Shown here: in pieces, positions 36,171 through 44,763 of the stretch
Layout: every line of letters starts with the position of its first letter
Position numbering within the stretch: position 1 is the stretch's first letter
NCBI GenBank assembly: GCA_024655945.1
Contig: JANLFK010000001.1
Location: forward strand, 62,001 to 126,000
Length of the DNA: 64,000 nt
Direction of reading: 5' to 3'
Origin: a candidate division KSB1 bacterium
GTDB taxonomy: Bacteria > Zhuqueibacterota > Zhuqueibacteria > JANLFK01 > Oleimicrobiaceae
Notes under the pieces: model-generated
Told to the model about the DNA's origin: nothing
Seen by the model: only the letters and a program-made list of their open reading frames with translations
The model's database searches: none
Made by a program: the position numbers and the translations under genes

Positions 36171-37508
36171 CTAGCCTCCCACAAATCGGCCACCGGCAAA
36201 CACGCCTCGCGAATCGAACTCCTGCTTCAGGCGTTGCATCAAGTCGAACGTCTCCGGGCGTGCGCCCCAGACGTCCAGCTGGTCCTTGGTGTCCTTCTTG
36301 GCACGCGTGAAAACTACGGAGCCTCCCTGGGCGGCGATGCCCGTGCGCAGCATCGCCAGTTCACGAGCAACCTCAAGCTCGGTGCCCTGGTCAGCGTCTA
36401 TGTTTGCCGTAATGACGCCAAGCCCGTAGTGGCTCACCAGCTCTGCCCTGCAGTCGCGATTCCGCGCCACCTGTTCGATGCGCGCCAAGACTGCCTCCAC
36501 CTCACTCATCGGCACGTTCACGCGAACCTGGAGTCGACCCGCAGCGCCTTGCAGCAGCTCGCCGATAGCTCTCCAGAAATGACCCCCTGGCCCTGCGGCC
36601 AGCACCCGTACCTCGGCTGCAGTGGAGCGCAGTTCGGCCTCTGCGGCACGGGTCGCGGCAGCTACCACCTGCCGCTTCCCTTCGAAGAGGAGGGCAAGCA
36701 GGTGGGCATTGGCGTGGCCTTGCAGCTCACCTACGGTAACGCCACTGAGTACCCCGGGCGAGATGACCTCCACCGCCGCCGGAGAGAGCGGCGACCGAAC
36801 CATCGCCCCAGCGGCCTTGCAACAGTCTTCGCGCTCGGGGAACGCTGCGAGCACCGTCCGCGCACTTTCGGGCAGGGGCGACAGGCGCAGCGTGAGGCCG
36901 CTCAGCAGACCTATGGAACCCAGCGATCCCACAAAGAGCTTGCTGAGGTCGTAGCCGGCCACGTTCTTCACCGTCTTGCCCCCCGTCTTGACCACCGTGC
37001 CGTCGGCCAGGACGACCCTGCACCCCAACAGGAGGTCACGGACCCCTCCGTATTGCTGACGCCTGGGCCCAAAAGCATTGGCGGCAACAATTCCGCCCAC
37101 CGTTGCCCTTTGCGAAACCGGGGGATCCAGCGGCAGCCAGAGACTCCTTGCTCGCACAAGAGCCTGCAACTGTTGCAATGCCATGCCCGCTTCCACCGAA
37201 ACCGTGAGGTTCTCGGGGTCAAAGTCCAGCACCCTTCTCAGGCGCGTCGTGCAGATGGCCAGGTCGAAGGGCTCAGGCCTGCCGCCTATGTGCATCAGTT
37301 CCCCTGCACCCCAGACCAGGACCTTTGCTTGCTGCCGGTGGGCTTCGCGGAGCCACTGACTGAGCTCCTCCTCGCTTTGCGGCCGCACCACTGCCGAAGG
37401 GAGCACCCCGTCAACCGCGAAGCGCTGCAGAGTGCCGCTGTCAAAGCGGACTTCTGCCTTGTCGGTGAGAATCGCTCCCGACCATCGGGCTGTGCGTGCG
37501 CGGCTCAT
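36171..37508 (-). CDS. glcE: FAD-binding subunit GlcE-like
   Basis: 445 residues. FAD-linked oxidase of the PCMH type, with VLVWGAGELMHIGG (63-76), MALQQLQALVRARSLWLPLD, ATVGGIVAANAFGPRRQQYG and KTVKNVAGYDLSKLFVGSLG. It is shorter in the catalytic part than GlcD and probably serves as the second FAD subunit. Its ATG overlaps the glcD stop (ATGA), a sign of coupled translation. Confidence 0.85.
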   Translation of the reverse strand: MSRARTARWSGAILTDKAEVRFDSGTLQRFAVDGVLPSAVVRPQSEEELSQWLREAHRQQAKVLVWGAGELMHIGGRPEPFDLAICTTRLRRVLDFDPENLTVSVEAGMALQQLQALVRARSLWLPLDPPVSQRATVGGIVAANAFGPRRQQYGGVRDLLLGCRVVLADGTVVKTGGKTVKNVAGYDLSKLFVGSLGSIGLLSGLTLRLSPLPESARTVLAAFPEREDCCKAAGAMVRSPLSPAAVEVISPGVLSGVTVGELQGHANAHLLALLFEGKRQVVAAATRAAEAELRSTAAEVRVLAAGPGGHFWRAIGELLQGAAGRLQVRVNVPMSEVEAVLARIEQVARNRDCRAELVSHYGLGVITANIDADQGTELEVARELAMLRTGIAAQGGSVVFTRAKKDTKDQLDVWGARPETFDLMQRLKQEFDSRGVFAGGRFVGG

Positions 37509-38911
37509 GCTGCTGCTCCTTCAGCGAGGTAGAAGCGCTCGGGGAAGACCTTCCCAGGGTTCAGCACGAAATCGGGGTCGAAGACTCGCTTGAGGCCGAA
37601 CATCGCCCGCATGTCATCGTCAGAAAAGACCAATGGCATGGCGGCGATCTTCTCCAGGCCTATGCCGTGCTCGCCGCTGATGGTGCCGCCCACGGCAACG
37701 CAGACTTCCAGTATTTCGTGGCTGGCCTTGATGACCCGCTGCCGCTCGTCAGGGTCCCGAGCATCGAACATCAGGTTGGGGTGGAGGTTGCCGTCGCCAG
37801 CATGCAGGAGATTGGCATGTTGCAGGCGGTATTTGCGGGCAATGCGTCCCACCTCGCGGAGCACCAGCGGCAACTTGGCCCGTGGCACCGTGCCATCGGC
37901 AACCATGATCGACGGTCGCACGCGGGTCATTGCGCCGAAGGCACCACGTCGTCCGCTCCACAGGGCTTGACGCTCCTGTTCGTTGCGCGCAGTGCGCACC
38001 TCGCGGGCGCCGTGTTGCACGCAGATGGCCTCGATTTCGCGCGCTTGGGCGGCCAGTCCCGCACCGGGTCCATCCACCTCGATGACCAGCACCGCCTCCG
38101 CGTCGGTCGGATAACCCACCGCCAGCGATGCCTCCACCGCCTGGATGGTCAGCTTGTCCATCATCTCCAGCGTCGCGGGCACGATCCTGCGGCCGATGAT
38201 GTCCGACACGGCGTCGGCAGCAGCCTCAAGCGAATCGAATATGGCCAGGAGCGTCTTGACATCCTGCGGCATGGGCATGATGCGCACAATAACCTTGGTC
38301 ACCACGCACAGGGTGCCTTCTGAGCCTGCCAGGGCGCCCACCAGGTCGTAGCCGGGTACATCCAGAGCCTTCCCCCCTAATTGACACACGCGACCGTCAG
38401 CAAGAACAACCTCTAAGCCAAGCACGTGATTGGTAGTCACGCCGTACTTCAAGCAGTGCGGCCCTCCGGCGTTTTCCGCCACGTTGCCACCGATCGTAGA
38501 GACCTTCTGGCTGGCCGGGTCAGGCGCATAGAAATAGCCCAGCGGCGCCAATGCGTTCTGCAGGTCCAAGTTGTACACCCCGGGCTCGACCACGGCTCGT
38601 TGATTGGCCACATCGATCTCCAGAATTTTATTCATGCGCGTCAGTTCCAGGACAATGCCGCCCTTGGCAGGCACCGAGCCACCGCTCAGATTCGTGCCTG
38701 ACCCCCGGGGCACACAGGGAATGCGCTCCTGGTGCGCCAGTGCCAGCACGCCGCACACCTCCGCCGTGGAGTGGCCAAAAACCACAGCCTCCGGGCGCAT
38801 AGCGTCCATGCTGCCGTCGTACTCGTACAGGAGAAGGTCCACGGGATGCGTCAAAACGTTTTTCTTGCCCACTATCTTACGCAACTGCTTGAGGATGTGC
38901 ATCGGTAGCAT
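37505..38911 (-). CDS. glcD: Glycolate/D-lactate oxidase catalytic FAD subunit GlcD-like
   Basis: 468 residues from ATG at 38911 (GGAGA 6 bases before). Catalytic flavoprotein of 2-hydroxy acid oxidation. CVPRGSGTNLSGGSVPAKGG (about 70-89) is the FAD pyrophosphate loop; VSTIGGNVAENAGGPHCLKY and GSEGTLCVVTKV continue the domain; HANLLHAGDGNLHPNLMFD and GTISGEHGIGLEKI are the C-terminal active-site regions with the metal-binding His. A longer reading frame up to 39070 overlaps the upstream IorA-like gene and lacks support. Whether the substrate is glycolate or D-lactate cannot be told. Confidence 0.9.
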   Translation of the reverse strand: MLPMHILKQLRKIVGKKNVLTHPVDLLLYEYDGSMDAMRPEAVVFGHSTAEVCGVLALAHQERIPCVPRGSGTNLSGGSVPAKGGIVLELTRMNKILEIDVANQRAVVEPGVYNLDLQNALAPLGYFYAPDPASQKVSTIGGNVAENAGGPHCLKYGVTTNHVLGLEVVLADGRVCQLGGKALDVPGYDLVGALAGSEGTLCVVTKVIVRIMPMPQDVKTLLAIFDSLEAAADAVSDIIGRRIVPATLEMMDKLTIQAVEASLAVGYPTDAEAVLVIEVDGPGAGLAAQAREIEAICVQHGAREVRTARNEQERQALWSGRRGAFGAMTRVRPSIMVADGTVPRAKLPLVLREVGRIARKYRLQHANLLHAGDGNLHPNLMFDARDPDERQRVIKASHEILEVCVAVGGTISGEHGIGLEKIAAMPLVFSDDDMRAMFGLKRVFDPDFVLNPGKVFPERFYLAEGAAA

Positions 38912-38939
38912 GGCAGTCTCCGGCGGCTGAAAACGAGGT

Positions 38940-40598
38940 TCAAGGGATGAGGGGGCACGGGGAACGGAGCACGATGACGCGCAAGCCATCCACGGTGAGG
39001 GCCTCCGAGAAGACCTGGCGCGTGCGGGTTTCGTTTTCGGGGTCAACCACCCGCAAGAGATCGACGCCACACGCGCTCACCAGCTCTTCCAGCGCCACTC
39101 GTTTGAAGCGCTCGCCCTGGACCACGTAGGTGCTTCCTGGATTGGGCTGAAAACCAGTGGTGGCCGAAGTCTGATTGTCGAAGATGACCACAATCATTTG
39201 CGCGCGCTCCCGTGCCGCTTCAACAAGGCCGTTGATGCCCCAGGCGAAGAAGGCGGTATCCCCCAGCACGGCGATGACAGGCAGAGTGCTCACTTGCGCA
39301 GCCAATCCTTTGGCGATGCTCACCGCTGAGCCAAGGTTGTAGGAGACATCGATGAGCGTCAGCGGTGCAAGTGCCGCCCGCATCGTGCACCCTGGATCGC
39401 CCACAATGATCGGCGGTGCATCGCCATAGACGGCGCGCAGCACCTGTTTGAGAACGCGGAAGGCGTTCACATGCGGACAACCGGCACAAAAGCCCTTTTC
39501 CGGCGGGCGCTGGCTTGCCTCCTCATAGGGAAAGAAGGGGCGCGCTGGAGCAAATCGCGGCTCGAACTGTGAAAGAATCTCCTCCAGCTGCCAGCGGAAA
39601 AGCTCGCTGCGCGGCGGCACAAGGCCGGTGAGGCGCCCCTTCACCTCGACATTCAACCGGCGCATGTGCACCAGCTCCAGCAAGGCCCGCTCCACCAACG
39701 GCGCGCTCTCCTCCAGCACTGCCACCTCCTCGCACGACTGGAGGATGCCCAGAAGCCACCCGCTGGGCAGCGGCGCCGGGGTCCCCAACTTGCAGAGCGT
39801 GAAGTGGCCGCGTGCCAAATCGCCCACGATGTCTTCCACCTCGGCGGCCACGTGCCCAACCGCGACCACCGCTCGCCGTGCACTGCCGTGTACTTCATTG
39901 AAGAGCGAATGCGCGAAACTCTCGGCAATGCGCTCCCACTTCCAGCGTAGACGTGCGCTGCGCTCCGCAGCGGCAGCTGGAGTGGCAACCCACCGCCCTT
40001 GTTCGCGCGCAAAACGTGCCGCTGGCGGAGGATGCCGGACAAGCCTGTCCACCACGACCTCGCCTCGCATCTGCGCGTAGGCCAGCACGATGCGCACCAT
40101 CACTGGAACTTGGTACTCCTCAGAGAGGCGAAAGGCCTCCTCCATCATCTCTGCGCCTTGCGCGGGTGTGGCAGGCTCCAGCACCGGCACGTGGGCAAGG
40201 GCAGCGACGGTCCGCGCGTCGATTTCGGCATTTGCCTCCACCGTGCCCGGATCGTCGCCAGCAAGGACAACGAGCCCGGCTCGGATCCCAGTCGCCGCCG
40301 CGACAACAAAAGGGTCAACCGCGGCCGCCAGGCCGCCCCCGGGCAGACAGACCAGCGAGCGGCAACCCAAAAGAGAGCTGCCCACCGCCTCCTCGAGTGC
40401 TGCCACGGGACTGATATTCCACTTGGCGCGCACGCCACGCGTCTGCCCGGCTGCACCCAGCAGGTGAAGCGTGCGCGCACCCGGGCGCCCAGGGAACCCA
40501 CCCACCAATTCCACCCCTGCACGGAATGCCCCTAAGGCGAGGGCCTCCTCACCCGAAACCTCCCTCCGTACGGCGGTAACACGACCCGTGGTTTGCAT
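38940..40598 (-). CDS. IorA-like thiamine-pyrophosphate 2-oxoacid oxidoreductase subunit lacking the ferredoxin domain
   Basis: 552 residues. The C-terminal half follows indolepyruvate:ferredoxin oxidoreductase alpha (IorA): FCAGCPHVNAFRVLKQV, IVGDPGCTMRAALAPL, VLGDTAFFAWGINGLVEA and the TPP/metal stretch VIFDNQTSATTGFQPNPG. The N-terminal PFOR-like domain is present (EALALGAFRAGVELVGGFPG). The usual pair of C-terminal 4Fe-4S motifs of IorA is absent; the protein ends soon after the TPP domain (VLRSPCPLIP). No iorB lies next to it. It begins an operon with glcD/E/F-like genes, so electrons could pass to those Fe-S subunits, or it acts as a decarboxylase. The exact 2-oxoacid is unknown. Confidence 0.75.
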   Translation of the reverse strand: MQTTGRVTAVRREVSGEEALALGAFRAGVELVGGFPGRPGARTLHLLGAAGQTRGVRAKWNISPVAALEEAVGSSLLGCRSLVCLPGGGLAAAVDPFVVAAATGIRAGLVVLAGDDPGTVEANAEIDARTVAALAHVPVLEPATPAQGAEMMEEAFRLSEEYQVPVMVRIVLAYAQMRGEVVVDRLVRHPPPAARFAREQGRWVATPAAAAERSARLRWKWERIAESFAHSLFNEVHGSARRAVVAVGHVAAEVEDIVGDLARGHFTLCKLGTPAPLPSGWLLGILQSCEEVAVLEESAPLVERALLELVHMRRLNVEVKGRLTGLVPPRSELFRWQLEEILSQFEPRFAPARPFFPYEEASQRPPEKGFCAGCPHVNAFRVLKQVLRAVYGDAPPIIVGDPGCTMRAALAPLTLIDVSYNLGSAVSIAKGLAAQVSTLPVIAVLGDTAFFAWGINGLVEAARERAQMIVVIFDNQTSATTGFQPNPGSTYVVQGERFKRVALEELVSACGVDLLRVVDPENETRTRQVFSEALTVDGLRVIVLRSPCPLIP

Positions 40599-40636
40599 GG
40601 CTGCGTCTGTTCCCCCCGGAGCAGCAGAGAGTCACA

Positions 40637-42052
40637 TCACTTCTGGCTCTGGCGACGCCTCTCCAGTTGGCTGACCGCCTCAGCAAGCGTCCGCTGATTC
40701 CACTTGACCTTGTGGCGGCTGCGGAGCTGTTGGAGCACCTCCGCCTGCAGGGCCCAGGTCCGAGTTCCCACCAGCCAGTTGTAAGCACGGGCTCGCGCCT
40801 GGGCGTAGGTCAACCCTTTGTACTTTCCCTCTTTCTGCTCCTGGTACTCCTTCAGGACTTCCTCTTCGCTTACCTGCACCTTGCTGGTGACAAGCCTGCG
40901 GCGACACTCCTGCATGACAATGCGATCGGTGATCTCGCGCGTCTTCTCCTCAAACTCCCGGCTTGAAGCGAGCCCCAGTCCCTTTGCTTCTTCGTACAGC
41001 AGTTCCGCGAAGAGCGCTCGCTTGGCAAAAGCCACAAGGTCCTCCGTGCAGTTGAGGGGCACCCTTTCGCTGAGGTCAAGCTCGTTGTAGTGCCGGAGCA
41101 AGTCGATGACTCGCCACCGCCCGGTCGCCCATGTGATTGCTTCTGTCTGCAAGCTAATGCCAGGAGCGCGCGCCGGATCCAGATGGCTCGGCACCGGCCC
41201 CTCGCCGGGAACGTACATGTTGACGAAGTAGCGTCCAAGGGTGTCGTTCACTGTCACGCGCCACCGCTTGAACAGGTCTTCTACCCATCCGTCCATGAAC
41301 TGGCTCGTCTTGGCCACCCGCAGTTGCATCTCCAGCTCACGGCGTACCTGAGCATACGGGCGAGGCTTGAAACCCCGTTTGTCAATCAGTTTCACGATGT
41401 GGTAGCCGATGGCCGTCTTCACCGGGCGAGAGATCTCGTCGATGCCCAGCGAAAAGGCTACCTCCTCCAGCGGCGGGGCCAAATAGCCGCGCGTGTAGTA
41501 GCGGGTCATTTCCCCGCCATTCAATGCGCTGGGAATATCGGCTGAAAACCGCCTGGCAATGGCGGCAAAGTCTGCGCCCCTTCGAAGCGCCTCGTACAGG
41601 GAGTCCGCCATGCGCTCCGACTTGAGCACTATTTGCCCGATGAGCACTTCCTCGTTGAGCTGCGCGTACAGCCTGTGGAGTTCCGGTTCTGTGATCTCTA
41701 TCTTCTTGGGCGCCACCGCACGGTACAGCGGTCCGTTGGGCATGGTCAAAAAATCACGCTTTTCTGACTCGATGCGGCGCACCACAGCACTGTCGCGCTG
41801 CAATCCCATGCGGTAGCCCTCAGCCCGAAAGAGGAGTTCCCACAGCATGGTGTTGTCCACGAACTCCTTGAGGGCTTCTGGCGTGATCGGTTTCCCCACT
41901 TGGAAGTCGCGCGTCCACCTGTAGCGGTCTGCTACGCTGCGCACGTCCAGCGAGTGCCGACCGACCCTTGCCACCACCTCAGGCCCGCGCGATTCGCATG
42001 CCAGCAAGAGAAGAGACACGACAAGTGCCACAGCAACCGCAATTCGCCTCAC
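40637..42052 (-). CDS. Parvulin-type peptidylprolyl isomerase lipoprotein (SurA/PrsA-like)
   Basis: 471 residues from GTG at 42052, preferred since GGAGGAGGT lies 8 bases before it; an ATG further up (42091) has no such site. MRRIAVAVALVVSLLLLACE is a lipoprotein signal with lipobox LLAC. A SurA-like N domain (about 22-130) precedes one parvulin domain (about 130-230: VLIGQIVLKSERMADSLYEA, FSADIPSALNGGEM, TAIGYHIVKLIDKRGF), then a long helical C part. It should fold outer-membrane or exported proteins in the periplasm, which suits a cell with large TonB receptors. Confidence 0.85.
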   Translation of the reverse strand: MRRIAVAVALVVSLLLLACESRGPEVVARVGRHSLDVRSVADRYRWTRDFQVGKPITPEALKEFVDNTMLWELLFRAEGYRMGLQRDSAVVRRIESEKRDFLTMPNGPLYRAVAPKKIEITEPELHRLYAQLNEEVLIGQIVLKSERMADSLYEALRRGADFAAIARRFSADIPSALNGGEMTRYYTRGYLAPPLEEVAFSLGIDEISRPVKTAIGYHIVKLIDKRGFKPRPYAQVRRELEMQLRVAKTSQFMDGWVEDLFKRWRVTVNDTLGRYFVNMYVPGEGPVPSHLDPARAPGISLQTEAITWATGRWRVIDLLRHYNELDLSERVPLNCTEDLVAFAKRALFAELLYEEAKGLGLASSREFEEKTREITDRIVMQECRRRLVTSKVQVSEEEVLKEYQEQKEGKYKGLTYAQARARAYNWLVGTRTWALQAEVLQQLRSRHKVKWNQRTLAEAVSQLERRRQSQK

Positions 42053-42095
42053 CGACAAGCACCTCCTCCGTCGCTCCGTGTTTGTGCACAAAGAC

Positions 42096-42128
42096 CAAAA
42101 AAGGCCATCTCCAGGCTGGATCTGGCCT
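42096..42128 (-). terminator. Intrinsic terminator of the tRNA-CAU gene
   Basis: Minus strand AGGCCA-GA-TCCA-GCC-TGGA-GA-TGGCCT followed by six T. The stem is broken by a symmetric GA/GA internal loop, which can form tandem sheared G-A pairs. Confidence 0.7.
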
Positions 42129-42151
42129 CGGCCATGGTCGATTTACAGGCG

Positions 42152-42224
42152 TGGGCCCTGCAGGGCTCGAACCTGCGACCTACGGATTATGAGTCCGCTG
42201 CTCTACCGGCTGAGCTAAGGGCCC
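42152..42224 (-). tRNA. tRNA with anticodon CAT (elongator Met or Ile2)
   Basis: Acceptor GGGCCCT/AGGGCCC, anticodon stem CGGAC/.. ATCCG region with loop CTCATAA, T arm GCAGGTTCGAGCCCTGC, discriminator A. The acceptor does not show the initiator C1-A72 mismatch. The loop CTCATAA and the CTTAGCTCAG start resemble tRNA-Ile2, whose C34 becomes lysidine, but elongator Met is also possible. Confidence 0.88.
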
Positions 42225-42301
42225 AGGTGTCGTCGCACGCGTTGTTATTATAGCAATAATCGTCGAGAATTTCAACAGCTTTTTTGCACCGGTGTACTAT
42301 G

Positions 42302-42814
42302 TCAGCGTCCGGAACGGGTCACTTCGAAGCGTGCCTCACCAAGGAGGCGGCCCGCACCATCCCGCACTTCCACCTTCCACGTTCCCACCTGGTCAGGCCT
42401 GATGGCTTTCTTGCTCCACGTCCGCCACCGCTGGTCCTCGACGCTCAGTGGCACCGAAATCTGCGTACGCCCCTCGTATTGCCAGTCATGGTAGACCACC
42501 TGGGGCCCGGTGGCCCCTTCTATCAGGGTGAAGCAGAAAAGCGAGCCAACCTGCGGCGAAAAGCGCGTGTCCACACCCACCGGGCGCAATTCCTTTATGT
42601 CGCGGCAAATTGCGATCTCGGCAACCCGCAGTCGTGAGCGCGAAACACCTCTGGACGAAGACGGTTCGCTCCTCTCCCGCTCTGTGCGCGACTCTGTCCT
42701 CACTTCCTGCCGTGCGCGGCGCACGCCTGCCGTTTTGTTCTTCGGAAGGATTATTTGGCACAGAACAAAGAGCGCCACCAGTGCCACGAACAGATAGCTC
42801 AGCTTGTTCAGCAT
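42302..42814 (-). CDS. Membrane-anchored DUF2914 protein
   Basis: 170 residues. One N-terminal span (SYLFVALVALFVLCQIIL, about 6-23), a charged Arg/Glu/Ser-rich linker (30-62), then a DUF2914 domain: SLFCFTLIEGATGPQVVYHD (near 92-111), WRTWSKKAI and VGTWKVEVRDGAGRLLGEA. The domain is a beta-sandwich of unknown role, often at the C terminus of membrane proteins. GGAAGGG precedes the ATG. It lies downstream of the STAS/ATPase gene by 97 bases. Confidence 0.72.
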   Translation of the reverse strand: MLNKLSYLFVALVALFVLCQIILPKNKTAGVRRARQEVRTESRTERERSEPSSSRGVSRSRLRVAEIAICRDIKELRPVGVDTRFSPQVGSLFCFTLIEGATGPQVVYHDWQYEGRTQISVPLSVEDQRWRTWSKKAIRPDQVGTWKVEVRDGAGRLLGEARFEVTRSGR

Positions 42815-42911
42815 GCTCGTGCCCTTCCTCCGAAAGCGGCTTCTCTCTGTCGAGGCGAAAACCCCCGCGGCCTGCTCGCGGTGCCGCTCTCTCTGCAGCC
42901 AGGGGTGCCCC

Positions 42912-43799
42912 TCATCCTCTCTTCTTGCCGGTGAGGTATTTCACCATCACCAGCTTGTTGCCGAGAACCGGGTCGGCCTGATAGCGAAGCTCATCCACCG
43001 AGCGGCGAATGATGTGCAGCCCAAAACCGCCGGTTTTCCGATGGTCTGCCGCCTCGTACACGTCGTAGGATTCGCTGACCTCCTCCTTGAAGCTCTCCCC
43101 TTCGTCATGGACAACAACGGTCAGCTTCTCGTCGTTGTAGCCCACCGCCACAGAAATCCACTGCGTTGGATCGCCATGGTAGGCGTGTTCGATAACGTTC
43201 AAACACGCCTCGTACACGGCAATCTTCAACTTGGCGATTTCTCGCTCCGGCATGCCCGCTTGCGTCGCGAGTTCCGTGACGAAGTTGCAGACCTTGTACA
43301 ACGCTTCAGGCTGACTTTGAATGCGAATGTGTTTCTTGCCTTGACTCTCGTCGCGCTCCGGTGCTGCAGGGGGCGATGTAGCCAAGTTGGCCGTCTCGCG
43401 CTCCAACGCCGCAGCCGGTTTTTCGGCCACGGGTGCGCGCAAGGCACGCAGCTCGCGAAATGCCTCGCGCTCGTCGCTATCGATGGACAGGTAGGTCAAT
43501 GGGCTGAAGGTCAGGATATTGTTTTTCGCGGTCTGAGTGAGGTTGACCAGGCGGACATCGCCACCTGCTCGCCGGGCGCGCGCCGTGGCCTCAAACAGCG
43601 TGACGATGAAGCTGGAGGACGGAAAGCGCACGCGCGACATGTCCACGACGATCTTGTACTGTCCCCGCTCGAAACAGCGCTCAAACGACTTATGCACCTC
43701 TGCCACCGCCGAGGGGTGGCCTGCCTCCGCCGCCGGGCGGAGCCGCACCACCTCCGCACGCTCACCGATCTTCTCGACCAAGCTGTCGTCTTCAGCCAT
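42912..43799 (-). CDS. Fused anti-sigma-factor antagonist (STAS) and serine kinase (HATPase) protein
   Basis: 295 residues from ATG at 43799. Residues 1-115 are a STAS domain: IVVDMSRVRFPSSSF (50-64) includes the Ser that such antagonists have phosphorylated. Residues about 122-150 are an Ala/Pro/Glu linker. Residues 150-295 are an RsbW/SpoIIAB-type ATP-binding domain with N box YEACLNVIEHAYHG (196-209), G1 box VVHDEGESF (230-238) and G2 box GGFGLHIIRR (257-266). Normally these two are separate, opposing partners of a switch; fused, they could regulate within one chain. No sigma factor, phosphatase or receptor gene is adjacent. Confidence 0.82.
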   Translation of the reverse strand: MAEDDSLVEKIGERAEVVRLRPAAEAGHPSAVAEVHKSFERCFERGQYKIVVDMSRVRFPSSSFIVTLFEATARARRAGGDVRLVNLTQTAKNNILTFSPLTYLSIDSDEREAFRELRALRAPVAEKPAAALERETANLATSPPAAPERDESQGKKHIRIQSQPEALYKVCNFVTELATQAGMPEREIAKLKIAVYEACLNVIEHAYHGDPTQWISVAVGYNDEKLTVVVHDEGESFKEEVSESYDVYEAADHRKTGGFGLHIIRRSVDELRYQADPVLGNKLVMVKYLTGKKRG

Positions 43800-43830
43800 C
43801 TCCCTCACTCCACCACGTCTCCATGGCCCG

Positions 43831-44763
43831 CTACAGGATGCGCATCAAGGCATAGCCGGCCGATAGCAATACCCCGACGGCCGCGTGAATCATGATCGTG
43901 GCCCCGTTGGCTGGCGTCAAGGCTTGTGGTACGCTGTGGTAGGCCCTGGCCACCTTGATCGCCCTGGCTGCCAAGGGCACGGTCACCAGCACCAGCAGCA
44001 CAGGCCACGGCAACAGCCCAGCAACGACGCCACCCACCACAGCTACATACGAGAAGACAAGCATCATTGCGTACACATGCGCTGCACGTTCCCGCCCCAA
44101 ACGCACCACCCAATGCCGCTTGCCGACCGTGGCATCTGCGTCTGCGTCCTGAAACTGATTGATGAAGACCACCGCCGCGATCAACACTGCGAGCGGCAGC
44201 GAGGCCACCACAGGCTCCCAGGCCGTATGCCTGGTCTGCACGTAGTAGGCGCCCAGCGTCATCAGCGTGCCGAAGTTCAGTCCTATGGCCAGCTCACCAA
44301 GGCCGCAGCTGACCAGCGCCAGCGGCGGGAACGTGTAAAAGAAGCCGCTCAGCAGTCCGATCCCGCCAAGGACCAGCACCCCATAGCCGACACGGAACAG
44401 AAGGTAGAGCCCGATCAGACAAGCCAGCGCGTACAGAACTATCGCCTCGCCGAGCACCTCCTTTGGTGTGAGTCGGCCGCTCTGGATGAGACGGCTCCCG
44501 CCTGTGAACGGGCGCACGAAGTCGCAGTTCCTCTCGTCCGCCCCGGTGAGGTGGTCGAAATAGTCGTTGATCACATTTGTACCAGCGTGCAGCAACACAC
44601 CCCCGAGCAAGGCGAGGCCGAAGAGAAGGCGGTCGCATACCTCTTCCCTCACCCAGGCAATTGTAGTTCCCAGCACCACTGGCAGGATGCTCGCTGTGAA
44701 AAACGGCGCGCGCAGCTCTGCCAGAAACGCGCCAAACTTTCCTCTCATCAATCCCTGCCTCAT
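43831..44763 (-). CDS. menA: 1,4-dihydroxy-2-naphthoate polyprenyltransferase (UbiA family)
   Basis: 310 residues. Membrane enzyme that adds the isoprenoid tail in menaquinone synthesis. Eight or nine spans. NVINDYFDHLTGAD (about 65-78) is the first Asp-rich motif (NDxxD) and NQFQDADADATVGKRHWVVR (about 202-221) the second. Its ATG overlaps the stop codon of the acyl-CoA ligase (ATGA), so the two are translated together. Other UbiA substrates are possible, but the Asp motifs and length fit MenA. Confidence 0.82.
   Translation of the reverse strand: MRQGLMRGKFGAFLAELRAPFFTASILPVVLGTTIAWVREEVCDRLLFGLALLGGVLLHAGTNVINDYFDHLTGADERNCDFVRPFTGGSRLIQSGRLTPKEVLGEAIVLYALACLIGLYLLFRVGYGVLVLGGIGLLSGFFYTFPPLALVSCGLGELAIGLNFGTLMTLGAYYVQTRHTAWEPVVASLPLAVLIAAVVFINQFQDADADATVGKRHWVVRLGRERAAHVYAMMLVFSYVAVVGGVVAGLLPWPVLLVLVTVPLAARAIKVARAYHSVPQALTPANGATIMIHAAVGVLLSAGYALMRIL

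Noticed and set aside
34938-37532. 864-codon open frame on the plus strand
   Set aside because: It is antisense to glcF and glcE, which have clear domains and motifs. High GC leaves long antisense frames open; the translated product has no recognisable features.
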